The translations under genes and the position numbers were made by a program. Under the pieces are notes generated by a model that was not told where the DNA came from, searched no databases, and worked only from the letters and a program-made list of their open reading frames with translations. Shown in pieces: positions 45,706 through 54,609 of a DNA stretch of 64,000 bases (position 1 is the first letter of the stretch; each line of letters opens with the position of its first letter). Source of the stretch: Deltaproteobacteria bacterium SG8_13 (lineage in GTDB: Bacteria; Desulfobacterota; Desulfobacteria; Desulfobacterales; SG8-13); assembly GCA_001303025.1 (NCBI GenBank), contig LJNK01000007.1:1-64000 (forward strand). Direction: 5' to 3'.

Positions 45706-46461
45706 ATGAATCGAAGCGCATCCCACATCGGCGTTCGCAACCTCACCATAGCATACGGTGACTTCGTGGTGATGCGGGATTTGAACTTTACCATCAACCG
45801 GGGGGATGTCTTCATCATCATGGGCGGTAGCGGTTGCGGCAAGTCTACCCTGATGAAGGTTTTGATCGGCTTGAAATCGCCGGCCACCGGCCAGGTTTTT
45901 TATAACGACAAGAGCCTGTGGGAAATCGATCCGACCGATCGGCAGCAGATCATGCAGCGCTTCGGGATTCTCTACCAAAGCGGCGCACTGTGGAGCTCGA
46001 TGACACTGGCCCAGAACGTGGGCCTGCCGTTGGAGCTTTACACAGGACTGGCAGCCGGTGAAATCCATGACCTTGTCTCCCTGAAACTTTCTCTGGTCGG
46101 CCTGGCCGGTTTTGAGGAGTTTTACCCGTCGGAGATCAGCGGTGGCATGCGCAAGCGTGCCGGCCTGGCCCGGGCCATGGCGCTCGATCCGGAAGTCCTT
46201 TTTTTTGACGAACCGTCTGCCGGCCTCGACCCGGTCAGTGCCCGGCGCCTCGACGATCTGATTCTGGAGCTTCGCGAGAGCTTGGGGACCACGGTTGTCG
46301 TGGTGACCCACGAACTGGCCAGCCTGTTTGCCATCGGCAACAACTCGGTTTTTCTCGATCCGGAGACCCGCACGATGATCGCCAGCGGAGACCCGAAACA
46401 GTTGCTGGCCGAAAGCCCGGACCCGAAGGTGCGCCGCTTTCTGACCCGAGGGGAAGAATGA
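45706..46461 (+). CDS. mlaF: MlaF-type ABC ATPase
   Basis: A 251-aa ABC ATPase of the Mla lipid transport system. Walker A is GGSGCGKST, the Q-loop lies in ILYQSGALWSSMTLAQNV (typical of MlaF/Ttg2A), the signature is EISGGMRKRAGLARAMALDPE, Walker B is VLFFDEPSAGLDPVS, and the H-loop His is in VVVVTHEL. It powers phospholipid movement with the STAS-MlaE permease 82 bases upstream. The substrate direction is not decided by sequence. Confidence 0.93.
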   Translation: MNRSASHIGVRNLTIAYGDFVVMRDLNFTINRGDVFIIMGGSGCGKSTLMKVLIGLKSPATGQVFYNDKSLWEIDPTDRQQIMQRFGILYQSGALWSSMTLAQNVGLPLELYTGLAAGEIHDLVSLKLSLVGLAGFEEFYPSEISGGMRKRAGLARAMALDPEVLFFDEPSAGLDPVSARRLDDLILELRESLGTTVVVVTHELASLFAIGNNSVFLDPETRTMIASGDPKQLLAESPDPKVRRFLTRGEE

Positions 46462-46523
46462 AGAGCGATCCGGATCTCAGCGGTTAACCGCCTCACACGT
46501 AACCCAAACCATGGTGTGAAAAT

Positions 46524-47585
46524 ATGGCCAAGGAAGCCAACAAAACATTGATCGGGGCATTTGTCGTCGGGGCGATTTTATTGACAGTGGCAGCCGTACT
46601 GGTGCTCGGTGGCGGTGAACTGTTCCAGGACAAACTGCCCGTAGTGGCCTATTTTGAAGGCTCGGTCAAGGGACTGGGGATCGGTTCCAAGGTACAGATG
46701 AAGGGGGTCAACATCGGTGAGGTCCGCGACCTGCGGCTGCTGTTTCACCCCGAAAAGCTCACCTTTATCAACCGGGTGTACATCCTCGCCCATCCCGGCG
46801 TGGTGGGCAGTTACTTCGATGTGACGGAAAGTGCTCGAATGGAGGAATACGAGGGAGACATGGAGCTGGTCATTTCCAGCCTCATCAACAGGGGACTGCG
46901 CGCCAAACTCGAAATTGAAAGCATCGTTACGGGCAAGCTGCTGGTGGCATTCGATTTTTACCCCGAATCGCCGGTCCGGCTTCGCGGTCTGGAGCCGGAT
47001 ATCATCGAAATCCCCACAATACAGACGGAATTTGAAAAAATCGCTAAAACCCTCGGTGAGCTGCCGCTCGAAGAAATCGTTTTTCAGGTGAAAGACGCCA
47101 TTCAGGGGATCAACTCACTGGTGCGTTCTCCAGAACTGCACGAAGCCTTGGGGGCGCTGAACCAGACGCTGCAGCATACCGAATCGGTTGCCCGAAACCT
47201 CGACGAGCAGGTGCGGCCTTTGCTGGTCAACCTGGATGCAGCCGTACAGGATTTCGGAAAGCTTGCCCGCAACGTCGATGGACATGTGGCTCCCATGGCA
47301 GAGAGCATCACCGCAACCGCCCGGGATGCCGGCCGGCTTATGCGGGGGGTTGAGGAAAAACTGCCCGAATCGGTAGACTCGCTGCAGGGGGCACTGGCGC
47401 AGTTCGAAGAAACCCTGAAATCGATCGAGACGATGACCGAGGCGGATTCGGTGCTTCAGATCGAGGTCAACAATGCGTTAAAAGAGATCAAGCTGGCCGC
47501 ACGCTCCATTCGGCAGCTGGCGGACTATCTGGATCAACACCCGGAAGCCCTGTTGCAGGGCAAACCCCCCGGGTCCGGAGGATAA
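46524..47585 (+). CDS. MlaD/PqiB-type MCE protein
   Basis: A 353-aa inner-membrane-anchored MCE protein. After one N-terminal helix (about residues 10-28) comes the MCE domain: VAYFEGSVKGLGIGSKVQMKGVNIGEVRDLRL, with the MKGVxIGxV hallmark. The C-terminal half (about 170-340) is a long amphipathic helix with SIETMTEADSVLQIEV and VNNALKEIKLAARSIRQLADYL, longer than E. coli MlaD (183 aa) and closer to the MCE proteins of Gram-negatives with one long coil. It forms the periplasmic lipid-shuttling ring. Confidence 0.9.
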   Translation: MAKEANKTLIGAFVVGAILLTVAAVLVLGGGELFQDKLPVVAYFEGSVKGLGIGSKVQMKGVNIGEVRDLRLLFHPEKLTFINRVYILAHPGVVGSYFDVTESARMEEYEGDMELVISSLINRGLRAKLEIESIVTGKLLVAFDFYPESPVRLRGLEPDIIEIPTIQTEFEKIAKTLGELPLEEIVFQVKDAIQGINSLVRSPELHEALGALNQTLQHTESVARNLDEQVRPLLVNLDAAVQDFGKLARNVDGHVAPMAESITATARDAGRLMRGVEEKLPESVDSLQGALAQFEETLKSIETMTEADSVLQIEVNNALKEIKLAARSIRQLADYLDQHPEALLQGKPPGSGG

Positions 47586-47589
47586 TTCC

Positions 47590-48231
47590 ATGAGGGAAAA
47601 ACCCGCTGTAATCATGGCGATGTTGGTGACCAGTATCACTGTGGCGCTGGTAATAACCGGCTGTGTCGGGACAGGACAATCGCCGCCGTCCAGGTTTTAT
47701 ATGCTCACCAGCCTCGATCCGGTTGATACCGCCTCCGAACCCTCGGCAGGCATCGAAGGAGAAGGCATCCTTTTAGGGCCCATCCGTTTTCCGGTCTATT
47801 TGAACCGACAGCAGATCGTCATTCGAACCAGCCCCAACGAGATTCAACTGTCCGAGTTCGACCGCTGGGCAGAACCGCTGGAGACCAACTTCCTCAATGT
47901 GCTGAGGGAAAATCTTGCCAAATTGCTCAACACCGCATTTATCGTCGAGCCCCCCGTCCCGAAAAACACGGGCATCGCGTTCCAGATCATTGCCGGTGTG
48001 TCCCGATTCGACGCCGAGCCGGGCAAGCAGGCTGTGCTGATGGTCCGATGGGGGATCATGAGGGTCGAGGACAACCAGGTGCTGCTGACGAAAAACTCCA
48101 CCTACACCGCCCCATTGAACGCCACCGGTTTTGAGGAGATCGCCAAGACCCAGAGCCGGATCGCTGCGGACTTCAGCCGGGACGTTGCAGCGGCAATTAC
48201 AGACCTGTACCGGCGCGAGCACGGTCAGTAG
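47590..48231 (+). CDS. PqiC/ABC-type transport auxiliary lipoprotein
   Basis: A 213-aa lipoprotein with lipobox (LVITGCVGT). Then comes the family pattern: SRFYMLTSLDP, LGPIRFPVYLNRQQIVIR, LSEFDRWAEPLETNFLNVLRENLAKLL. This is the membrane-integrity-associated PqiC (DUF330) family found with MCE transporters. It starts 4 bases after the MlaD stop (GGAGG RBS) and is presumed to link the MCE ring to the outer membrane. It replaces MlaC/MlaA, which are not in this cluster. Confidence 0.85.
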   Translation: MREKPAVIMAMLVTSITVALVITGCVGTGQSPPSRFYMLTSLDPVDTASEPSAGIEGEGILLGPIRFPVYLNRQQIVIRTSPNEIQLSEFDRWAEPLETNFLNVLRENLAKLLNTAFIVEPPVPKNTGIAFQIIAGVSRFDAEPGKQAVLMVRWGIMRVEDNQVLLTKNSTYTAPLNATGFEEIAKTQSRIAADFSRDVAAAITDLYRREHGQ

Positions 48232-48238
48232 GAGCGCC

Positions 48239-48934
48239 ATGCCTGTCAAATTTTTCACCAATATCCTGCAGGATACCTTCCAGGGGAAATTTCTTTCCCT
48301 GCTGGTTGCCATTTTGCTCTATCTGGGAATTATCCCGGTGATCGACCAGTTCGTTCGGTTGCGGTTCGCGCTCGACATTTTCTTTTCACTCATATTGCTG
48401 ACAGCCATTTACGCGGTCAGCAATCAAAAGCAGCATTTGTTCATCGCACTGGCACTCGGAGTGCCGATGTTCACCTTCGTGTGGCTGAACAAGTTTTTCC
48501 CTGCAGGGTGGTTGAAGATTGGCGCCAACGTGCTGACAGCACTTTTTTTCGGCTATGCCCTCTTGCGATTGCTCACCTATATCTTCACGGAGTCCCGGGT
48601 GACCCGCAATGTCATTTACGCGGCCATCATCGTCTATCTGTTCATGGGCCTGTTGTGGGCCGATATCTATCAGCTTTTGTATTACCTTCAGCCGGGCTCC
48701 TTCGAAATTGCCGGCATACAGACCAACAACCCCGACCGGGTGCTGGTTTATTACAGTTACGTCACCCTGACCACCTTGGGCTACGGCGACATCAGCCCGC
48801 TGACGGACCTCGCGGGCTCTTTGGCGATCCTGGAGGCGATCATCGGCCAGTTGTATTTGACCGTGCTGGTTGCCCGCCTGGTGGCGCTGCACATTGCCCA
48901 CTCCGGCAGCGGCCGGCCAAAAGACCAGCGATAA
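48239..48934 (+). CDS. K+-channel-like ion-transport protein
   Basis: A 231-aa membrane protein with six hydrophobic segments. The pore region has YYSYVTLTTLGYGDISPLT with TLGYGD as the potassium selectivity signature, followed by a final helix (ILEAIIGQLYLTVLVARLV). No cytoplasmic RCK/TrkA-N domain is visible after the last helix. It lies 7 bases after the PqiC-like gene, with GGAG for translation, so it belongs to the lipid-transport operon. Its physiological role there is unknown. Confidence 0.85.
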   Translation: MPVKFFTNILQDTFQGKFLSLLVAILLYLGIIPVIDQFVRLRFALDIFFSLILLTAIYAVSNQKQHLFIALALGVPMFTFVWLNKFFPAGWLKIGANVLTALFFGYALLRLLTYIFTESRVTRNVIYAAIIVYLFMGLLWADIYQLLYYLQPGSFEIAGIQTNNPDRVLVYYSYVTLTTLGYGDISPLTDLAGSLAILEAIIGQLYLTVLVARLVALHIAHSGSGRPKDQR

Positions 48935-49028
48935 AACACCACACCGGATGACGGCATACAAGCAAAAAGGCAAGGAAGAACTTTCCCGCCAGCCGGCGTC
49001 CAACTGCACTCCCATCACGGTCCTCGGT

Positions 49029-49880
49029 ATGAATAACAGCAGGAAGCCTTGTCATATTCGATGCTGGTTTGTCTTGTTGGCGGCATTGTCGGTTACCGGG
49101 GCTTACTGCGCGGGGCCGCGTGAAGCCGCCGCCCAATCCCATGAGGTGGAGAAAAGCCGATCGTTGTTTGAGCATTTCTACGGCCACGAGCCGGTTTACT
49201 TCCTGTACGGATGGGATCCCGACAACATCAAGTTCCAGATCAGTTTCAAATACCGGCTGCTGAATCCGGACGGAAGTCTTGCGAAAAAACGGCCCCGCCT
49301 GGCGGACTTTTATTTTGGATACACCCAGACCTCCTTTATCGATCTCGATTCGCCGTCGGATGCGTTTCTGGACAACAGTTTCAAGCCGGAGTTCATGTTT
49401 TCGCAGAAAAGGCTGATTATCGCGCCGGCCGCGTGGCTGTCGCAGCTCGGACTGGAGGCGGGGATGCAGCATCAGTCCAACGGGGATTCCGGAGCCGATT
49501 CCCGCAGTCTGAACATCCTGTATGCCAAGCCGGTGCTGACATTCGGCGATACCGGTGCCTACCACCTCACGGCGGCGCCCAAGGTCTGGCTGTATGTGGG
49601 CAATGTCAGTGAAAACCCCGATATCGGCGATTACTGGGGTAATTTCGATCTGGAGTTGAAATTCGGCAAAACCGATGGGCCGGAGCTGCGCTCCAACTGG
49701 AGGCAGGGATCCGAAGGGGGCAGCCTGCAGGTCGATTTCACGTATCCTTTTCGCGCCCTTTGCTCTGGCAACTGCAACGGTTATTTCCAGCTTCAGTACT
49801 TCAGCGGATATGGCGAGACTTTGTTGAACTACGACCGGAGAGATTCGCAACTGCGGATCGGTTTTGCGCTCTACCGGTAG
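49029..49880 (+). CDS. pldA: Outer-membrane phospholipase A
   Basis: A 283-aa outer-membrane phospholipase A1 (OMPLA). The catalytic site is visible as H148 and S150 in HQSNGDSG and N162 in SRSLN, with the same spacing as the H142, S144, N156 triad of E. coli. The signal peptide ends near residue 36 and the C-terminal barrel contains FQLQYFSGYGETLLNYD, a PldA hallmark. It hydrolyses phospholipids that reach the outer leaflet. Its position 94 bases downstream of the K+-channel gene ties it to the Mla operon. Confidence 0.93.
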   Translation: MNNSRKPCHIRCWFVLLAALSVTGAYCAGPREAAAQSHEVEKSRSLFEHFYGHEPVYFLYGWDPDNIKFQISFKYRLLNPDGSLAKKRPRLADFYFGYTQTSFIDLDSPSDAFLDNSFKPEFMFSQKRLIIAPAAWLSQLGLEAGMQHQSNGDSGADSRSLNILYAKPVLTFGDTGAYHLTAAPKVWLYVGNVSENPDIGDYWGNFDLELKFGKTDGPELRSNWRQGSEGGSLQVDFTYPFRALCSGNCNGYFQLQYFSGYGETLLNYDRRDSQLRIGFALYR

Positions 49881-49949
49881 GAAGGGATTTTAATAGCAAA
49901 CAGCGGTTACACCACCTCCGGTCGCCGGGAAATTTGCCTTCCGAAAGTT

Positions 49950-50336
49950 TCACGCATCCGGGGCGGCTCCCGACTTTACTTTTTTCTGCATCACGTCCAG
50001 GTAGTCGTCAAGCTCTTCGAGGCTCTTAAAGATCTGCATCGAGGGCAGGGCACTGACGATGTCAAAGACCTTGCGGATCTGCGGCTGAAGGTTCATAAAC
50101 ACCAGCCTGCCCCCCTTCTTTTTCAATGCTTCGCGGGCTTTTAAAATGACCCGCAGGCCGGCGCTGCTCAGGTACTCAAGACGCTCCAGGTCGAGCACGA
50201 GCAGGTTGGGGCTTGTCGCCAGGATCGCATCGACTTCCTTGTCCAGGATCGCAAACGTGCTGCTGTTCAGCGAGCCGGCGGGCTGAACGACATACACTCC
50301 CTGGGCCTTTGGCACCACATCGACCTTCAGTTCCAT
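49950..50336 (-). CDS. STAS domain protein (anti-sigma factor antagonist type)
   Basis: A 128-aa STAS domain protein. The conserved motif is LLVLDLERLEYLSSAGLRVIL, in which the Ser pair (SSAG) is the potential phosphorylation site of SpoIIAA-like antagonists. AAAGGAGG lies 5 bases before ATG 50336. In other bacteria such a protein is regulated by a serine kinase/phosphatase pair, but none is seen here. The open frame extends 53 codons further 5' without an RBS. It is 58 bases downstream of the MscS gene on the same strand. Confidence 0.85.
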   Translation of the reverse strand: MELKVDVVPKAQGVYVVQPAGSLNSSTFAILDKEVDAILATSPNLLVLDLERLEYLSSAGLRVILKAREALKKKGGRLVFMNLQPQIRKVFDIVSALPSMQIFKSLEELDDYLDVMQKKVKSGAAPDA

Positions 50337-50394
50337 GGATCCTCCTTTTTCGCACGCTGCCCTGTGGCTTCTGACCACGAAATGTGAACCGGTG

Positions 50395-52896
50395 TTATTT
50401 GGTCTGCTGGTCTTCCTCTTCCTGCTGGGCAATGGCCGCCCCTGCGGCCGCCGCAGCCTGGGCGATCTTTTGTTGCCGGCCTGTTTCGCCTTCACCGTTT
50501 TCAGGAGGTTCGCCCGTGACTCCCGGCGGCAGATAGACGGTCACATTGCGATGGGCGAATTCGATGCCCGCTTTTCGGAAAGCCTCCTGCATCAGCCGGT
50601 AGACTTCCTTGCGGATAACAAACTGGTCGCCCGGCCGGGTTTTGTATTTCACCCGCATCATCATGGCCGAGTCTGCCAGTTCTCTCACCCCCTGGGACTT
50701 GATGGGCCCGAGCAGCTTGGACGCCAGATTTTCATCTTTAAGAATGGGTTGATACACTTTCTTTTTGATGATTTTGCGCACCTTTTCGACGTCGGTGTCG
50801 TAGCGCACCCGGAAGTCGAGTTTGGTGATGATGTAGTCGCGGCTGAGATTGGTGACCATGCCGATGTCACCGAACGGAATGGTGTAGAGCATCCCGCGGG
50901 GATGCCGCAGCTTGAAAGAGCGCAGGGACAGCTGCTCCACCGTTCCTTTTGAGCCACCGGTCTCGATGTAATCACCTACGCGGAAGGCATCGTCGACCAG
51001 GAAAAACACCCCGGAGATGATGTCGCGCACCAGTGTCTGGGCGCCGAATCCGATGGCCAGGCCGATCACGCCGGCACCGGCAATCAGCGGTCCGATGTTA
51101 ACGCCAATTCGCGAAAGAACGACCATGGTCAACATGACCACCATTACCGCCAGCATGAACTTGCGCAGCAGCAGCAGCAGGGTTCCGACGCGGCTGCCGC
51201 CGGCGCCGCCTTCTTCCGCGTCTTCATCCGCTTCCGGCATCTCCGCTGCGAGCCGGCGCTGGATGGCGGCGCTGATCAGTTCCCAGGCCACGTAGCACAC
51301 CAGCACGGTTACCAGGATATCGAAAGCGGCGTCGGCCACGGCCCTGCCCACCGGCAGCGACACACCCCACAGTTTCATGATCCAGAAGAAAATCAGTGCC
51401 CCCAGGGAAAAGCGCAGCCCGGCGCGCAGCACGTGTTTCATGCGGTCGATACTCGGTGGCTCGGCAGCAGCTTCGGCTTGCTTTGCCTCCGGCTGGCCAT
51501 GCCCTTCGGCCGGCGGGACCTCCGGATCGGCCCGAAGGGTCTCTGCGGAAGACACGGCACTTTGCGCACCGGCATCCTCAGCGGCCACCGCTTCGGTGTC
51601 CGCATACCCGGTCGCCGCCTGCAACCGGACTCCGGCTTCGGCGATCGCGCTTCCGATCTGCTCGGGCTTTTTGGCCAGGCCGAATGCAAACTCCAGGGCC
51701 TGGCGCAGCAGCCAGTCGAGCAGAAAGTAAAGCGCGATAAGCAGCAGGGTTTTGATGCCGGAAAAATTACCGCCGCCATAGAGCAGCCGTTCGAAGGTCG
51801 AAAACACGAGCAGAAGAATCACGCCGAATATGGCAAGGTGATGCCAGGAGCGGACGATGCGGGCCCGAAGGCTGTTTTCGCCAACTCCCTCCATCAGTGC
51901 TGCCGCCACCGGTTTGCGTTTCAGCAGAATCATGCAGACGAGCATGGCCGCCATCAGCAGGCCCACACCAATGGTCATCACGAAGTGTCGCGCTTCGCTG
52001 GTCCCTGCCAGTCGAAAGATCCCGCAGGTCAGCATCCCGAACGCCCACACGATGACGATCGCCGACAACCAGCGATGCAGATAGACCGAGGTCTCATCGC
52101 CGATGGGAAGAATACGGATGGCCGGTGCATGCGGGGAAAGCAGAAACCGCGACACCATGCGGAAAAGGCCCACGATGGCAAACGCTGCCAGGTAGCTGGC
52201 CACCAGCACGCGCTGGCCGGTGTTGCGTTCCAGAAAAAAGTAAAATATCGCCAGGGTGGCTGCCGCAAAAACCAGGATTGCCGCGGCTTCGAGCAGCGTC
52301 CGAAGCGACAGGGCGCCGAGTTTGCCCAGCCAGCCCGAATAGGAGGATGTTTCGATCCGGGCCCTTACCCCCCGGGTGTAAAGGTGAAAAAACCAGGCGA
52401 TCAGCAGGCCGGCGGCAAATACGGCCGCGACGCTTAAAATCGTCAGGTAAGGGTTCCGGGCTTTCTCGGCGGTCCCCAGGTAGGTGAATATACTGGGGAC
52501 CTCCTCGCCGATGGGCTCATCCACACCGGAGCGCAGGAACTCGATCCGCGCCTGCAGGTAGGTCAGCATTTCTCTGGTTCGCAGGATGAAACCGGCCAGT
52601 CCGGTCGGCGGTTTTGCAGCGGTTTTGGCCGCTTCCCTGTCGGCCTGCTTTTTCAGCTCCTGGATCAGAAGGCGCCGGACCTGCTCGTCGTTCATGGCCG
52701 CAATGATGCTGTCTACTTTCTGTGGATCGAGATCGGGCGGCAGTTCCACAGCGCTGCTGCTTTCACCGCCTGAAGCAGACCCGCTTTTGGGCAGCGGCAT
52801 CATCTGGGCGAGCGCTTCTCCGCAGAAAAGGCTTGCCAGTGCCCATATGACTGCCATGGCGAAAAATAGGCGGACTATCGATCGACTGTCTCGCAT
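50395..52896 (-). CDS. Large MscS-family mechanosensitive channel
   Basis: An 833-aa protein with signal peptide (cleavage near CGEALAQ) and about ten hydrophobic helices. Residues 20-140 are periplasmic, 140-500 carry several helices, and the MscS domain lies from about residue 590: GVIGLAIGFGAQTLVRDIISG pore helix, VGDYIETGGSKGTVEQLSLRS beta domain, then FDFRVRYDTDVEKVR. The family prevents lysis under osmotic downshift. Its length is like MscK/YbdG-type channels. The acidic insert near residues 430-470 (rich in E, A) is not part of the standard domain. Confidence 0.88.
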   Translation of the reverse strand: MRDSRSIVRLFFAMAVIWALASLFCGEALAQMMPLPKSGSASGGESSSAVELPPDLDPQKVDSIIAAMNDEQVRRLLIQELKKQADREAAKTAAKPPTGLAGFILRTREMLTYLQARIEFLRSGVDEPIGEEVPSIFTYLGTAEKARNPYLTILSVAAVFAAGLLIAWFFHLYTRGVRARIETSSYSGWLGKLGALSLRTLLEAAAILVFAAATLAIFYFFLERNTGQRVLVASYLAAFAIVGLFRMVSRFLLSPHAPAIRILPIGDETSVYLHRWLSAIVIVWAFGMLTCGIFRLAGTSEARHFVMTIGVGLLMAAMLVCMILLKRKPVAAALMEGVGENSLRARIVRSWHHLAIFGVILLLVFSTFERLLYGGGNFSGIKTLLLIALYFLLDWLLRQALEFAFGLAKKPEQIGSAIAEAGVRLQAATGYADTEAVAAEDAGAQSAVSSAETLRADPEVPPAEGHGQPEAKQAEAAAEPPSIDRMKHVLRAGLRFSLGALIFFWIMKLWGVSLPVGRAVADAAFDILVTVLVCYVAWELISAAIQRRLAAEMPEADEDAEEGGAGGSRVGTLLLLLRKFMLAVMVVMLTMVVLSRIGVNIGPLIAGAGVIGLAIGFGAQTLVRDIISGVFFLVDDAFRVGDYIETGGSKGTVEQLSLRSFKLRHPRGMLYTIPFGDIGMVTNLSRDYIITKLDFRVRYDTDVEKVRKIIKKKVYQPILKDENLASKLLGPIKSQGVRELADSAMMMRVKYKTRPGDQFVIRKEVYRLMQEAFRKAGIEFAHRNVTVYLPPGVTGEPPENGEGETGRQQKIAQAAAAAGAAIAQQEEEDQQTK

Positions 52897-52970
52897 GCCT
52901 GCCTCCTTATGAAGGTGGTAAAGAATAATAGACTATGCAGAAGTGCCGTAAATGAAGCGCTTGCATCGTG

Positions 52971-53825
52971 CTACGGCGCAAACGGGATCCAGCGTTTGAT
53001 CAGGGTCTGCAGGCGACCATCCTGTTTCAGTTTTTCGACGAAGCGATTGGCAGACGCCATCAATTGGGAGTCGTTTTTACGCAACCCCCAGGCCAGGTTT
53101 TCTTCTGTCATATAATCCGGAATCAGATAGAGCTTGCCCGATTCATCTGCCGCCGCCAGCATTACCAGGATCGGTCCGTCGTGAACCAGAAGATCGATAC
53201 GGTTTACCCGAAACACGGTCGTCAGGGCGTTCACCGCATCCTGGGAGGTGTTGTAGACCCGTATTTTGTCTGCGCGTCCGAAGTTTTTCCTGACGAACTG
53301 CTCGCCGGTGGTTCCCCTGACCACCCCGAACCGCAAAGACGGTACCTGCCCCGCTATGCCTTTGTAGCCGGTGGGAAAGCGGCTTCTGTCTTCCCGGCGC
53401 ACAAGGGCCAGCAAACCGGTCCGGTAATAAGGGGTGCTGAAGGCGATGCGGATGTCCCGTTGTTTTGTCACGGACATGGCCGACATGATGATATCGGTTC
53501 GCCCCTCCAGCAGGGCGGGTATCTGCTCGGCCCACCGCAGCTCCACGAACTGCAGAGGTCTGTTTAGAAATTTCGAGAACTCCTGCGCCAACTCCGCTTC
53601 GAGGCCGACGATTTTCCCTGCCTGCTTGTAAATCATCGGCGGGGCGTTGGTGGAAACGCCTACGCGAAGCAGGCCTTCTTGCTGTCCGGGTGCCGGCGAC
53701 ACGGATGATCGGGGCTTCGTCGAAGACTCATCGACCCGAGTCGTCGAGCAGGCCGCAAACACCAGCAGCATCGCGAAGCCGAGCAATTGCAACCACCTGC
53801 CAAACCGGTAACTTTTGCGAGCCAT
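52971..53825 (-). CDS. Orphan solute-binding lipoprotein (SBP_bac_3)
   Basis: A 284-aa family-3 binding protein with lipobox (VFAACSTT). The fold starts with LLRVGVSTNAPPMIYK and includes GLEAELAQEFSKFLNRPLQFVEL and TDIIMSAMSVTKQRDI, typical of the MltF/amino-acid binding type. It lacks ABC permease neighbours and is distinct from the 5883/25072 pair, which have MPPLNMT. A 74-base gap separates its stop end from the MscS gene start on the same strand. A good promoter lies upstream at 53917-53945. Confidence 0.82.
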   Translation of the reverse strand: MARKSYRFGRWLQLLGFAMLLVFAACSTTRVDESSTKPRSSVSPAPGQQEGLLRVGVSTNAPPMIYKQAGKIVGLEAELAQEFSKFLNRPLQFVELRWAEQIPALLEGRTDIIMSAMSVTKQRDIRIAFSTPYYRTGLLALVRREDRSRFPTGYKGIAGQVPSLRFGVVRGTTGEQFVRKNFGRADKIRVYNTSQDAVNALTTVFRVNRIDLLVHDGPILVMLAAADESGKLYLIPDYMTEENLAWGLRKNDSQLMASANRFVEKLKQDGRLQTLIKRWIPFAP

Positions 53826-53916
53826 CTTTCGGTTTCTCCCTTCACCAGCGCTGTTGCGGCCCGAACGAAAGATTGCCGGAGCGGGCCACCAGGATGGTCA
53901 ATGTGCACGGATGATA

Positions 53917-53945
53917 AAAATACGGTGGCGGCGATCAAAAGTCAA
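53917..53945 (-). promoter_or_regulatory. Sigma70-type promoter for the 52971 binding protein
   Basis: On the minus strand TTGACT (53945-53940) and TATTTT (53922-53917) are separated by 17 bases, giving a leader of about 85 bases to ATG 53825. It is back-to-back with the plus-strand promoter at 53956, 10 bases away. Confidence 0.6.
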
Positions 53946-53955
53946 CCGGAACTGC

Positions 53956-53984
53956 TTGACGGATTCACTGCCAGTCGATATTGT
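53956..53984 (+). promoter_or_regulatory. Sigma70-type promoter for the 54068 small lipoprotein
   Basis: TTGACG at 53956-53961 and TATTGT at 53979-53984 have a 17-base spacer. The predicted start site is about 77 bases before ATG 54068. It is divergent to the minus-strand promoter at 53917-53945. Confidence 0.65.
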
Positions 53985-54067
53985 ATTGCTGTCATCGATC
54001 GCCGATCGCTTCGCAGGGGGCGGTCGGGCCGGCCGGCTCGCAAACGGCTGATAGGAGGAGGAACCAG

Positions 54068-54301
54068 ATGAAAAAAGCGGCGCTGATTTTTTTGTGCCTG
54101 GCCGCACTGCTTGCTGCTGCCGGTTGCGGGGGGTTGAAGTGGAAACACGAGTACAAACCGCAGTCGGAAATGAGAATCGACTATAACGAGTGCCAGCGGG
54201 ACGTGCGCTCCTGGCGCAGGGGATACACCGGCGGTGAAGACGCCTTCGACGAGCAGATCTTGATCAACGAATGCATGCAAAACAAGGGGTGGTATCGATG
54301 A
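54068..54301 (+). CDS. Small lipoprotein of unknown function
   Basis: A 77-aa protein: signal peptide with lipobox (LLAAAGCGG) and a mature part of about 55 residues rich in charged and aromatic residues (KWKHEYKPQSEMRIDYNECQ), with two further cysteines near residues 48 and 71 that could form a disulfide. GGAGGAGG is the RBS. The rest of the open frame upstream lacks a start. It is transcribed from its own promoter and is probably followed by the terminator at 54474. Confidence 0.7.
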   Translation: MKKAALIFLCLAALLAAAGCGGLKWKHEYKPQSEMRIDYNECQRDVRSWRRGYTGGEDAFDEQILINECMQNKGWYR

Positions 54302-54609
54302 TCCGGGAATCGACTTTCCTGCAGGGAACCGTTTGAAGCGGGTCGACAGCCGCCGCAAAAAAAAATCACCCGCCACATAAAATCTTCCTTGATTTGATCC
54401 ATCCAACCTGATACAGGCATTCGAATGCAGCCGGATGGCTGCGCGAAGTCCTGTTTTCATTTGATTGCACATTGCCCGGGCCATACCTTCCAGTTGCGTG
54501 AGCAGATGTAGCCTCCCGCTGATATGGCCCGGGCATTTTATTTGAATCCCGGCCGGCCGCCGCCGGGAAGCCCAGCGGCGGTGCTTCTGCTTTTCTGCCG
54601 AATTGATTT
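54302..54609. other. 308-base gene-free gap between small lipoprotein and moaA
   Basis: No gene is seen. It holds the 12-base perfect inverted repeat at 54474-54534, annotated separately as a probable terminator; the rest shows no structure I can interpret. The flanking genes are convergent. Confidence 0.6.
54474..54543 (+). terminator. Long-loop inverted repeat, probable terminator
   Basis: GCCCGGGCCATA at 54474-54485 pairs perfectly with TATGGCCCGGGC at 54523-54534 around a 37-base loop, followed by ATTTTATTT. The T-rich tail favours termination of plus-strand transcription. The long loop is atypical for a rho-independent terminator, so another structured role is possible. Confidence 0.5.
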
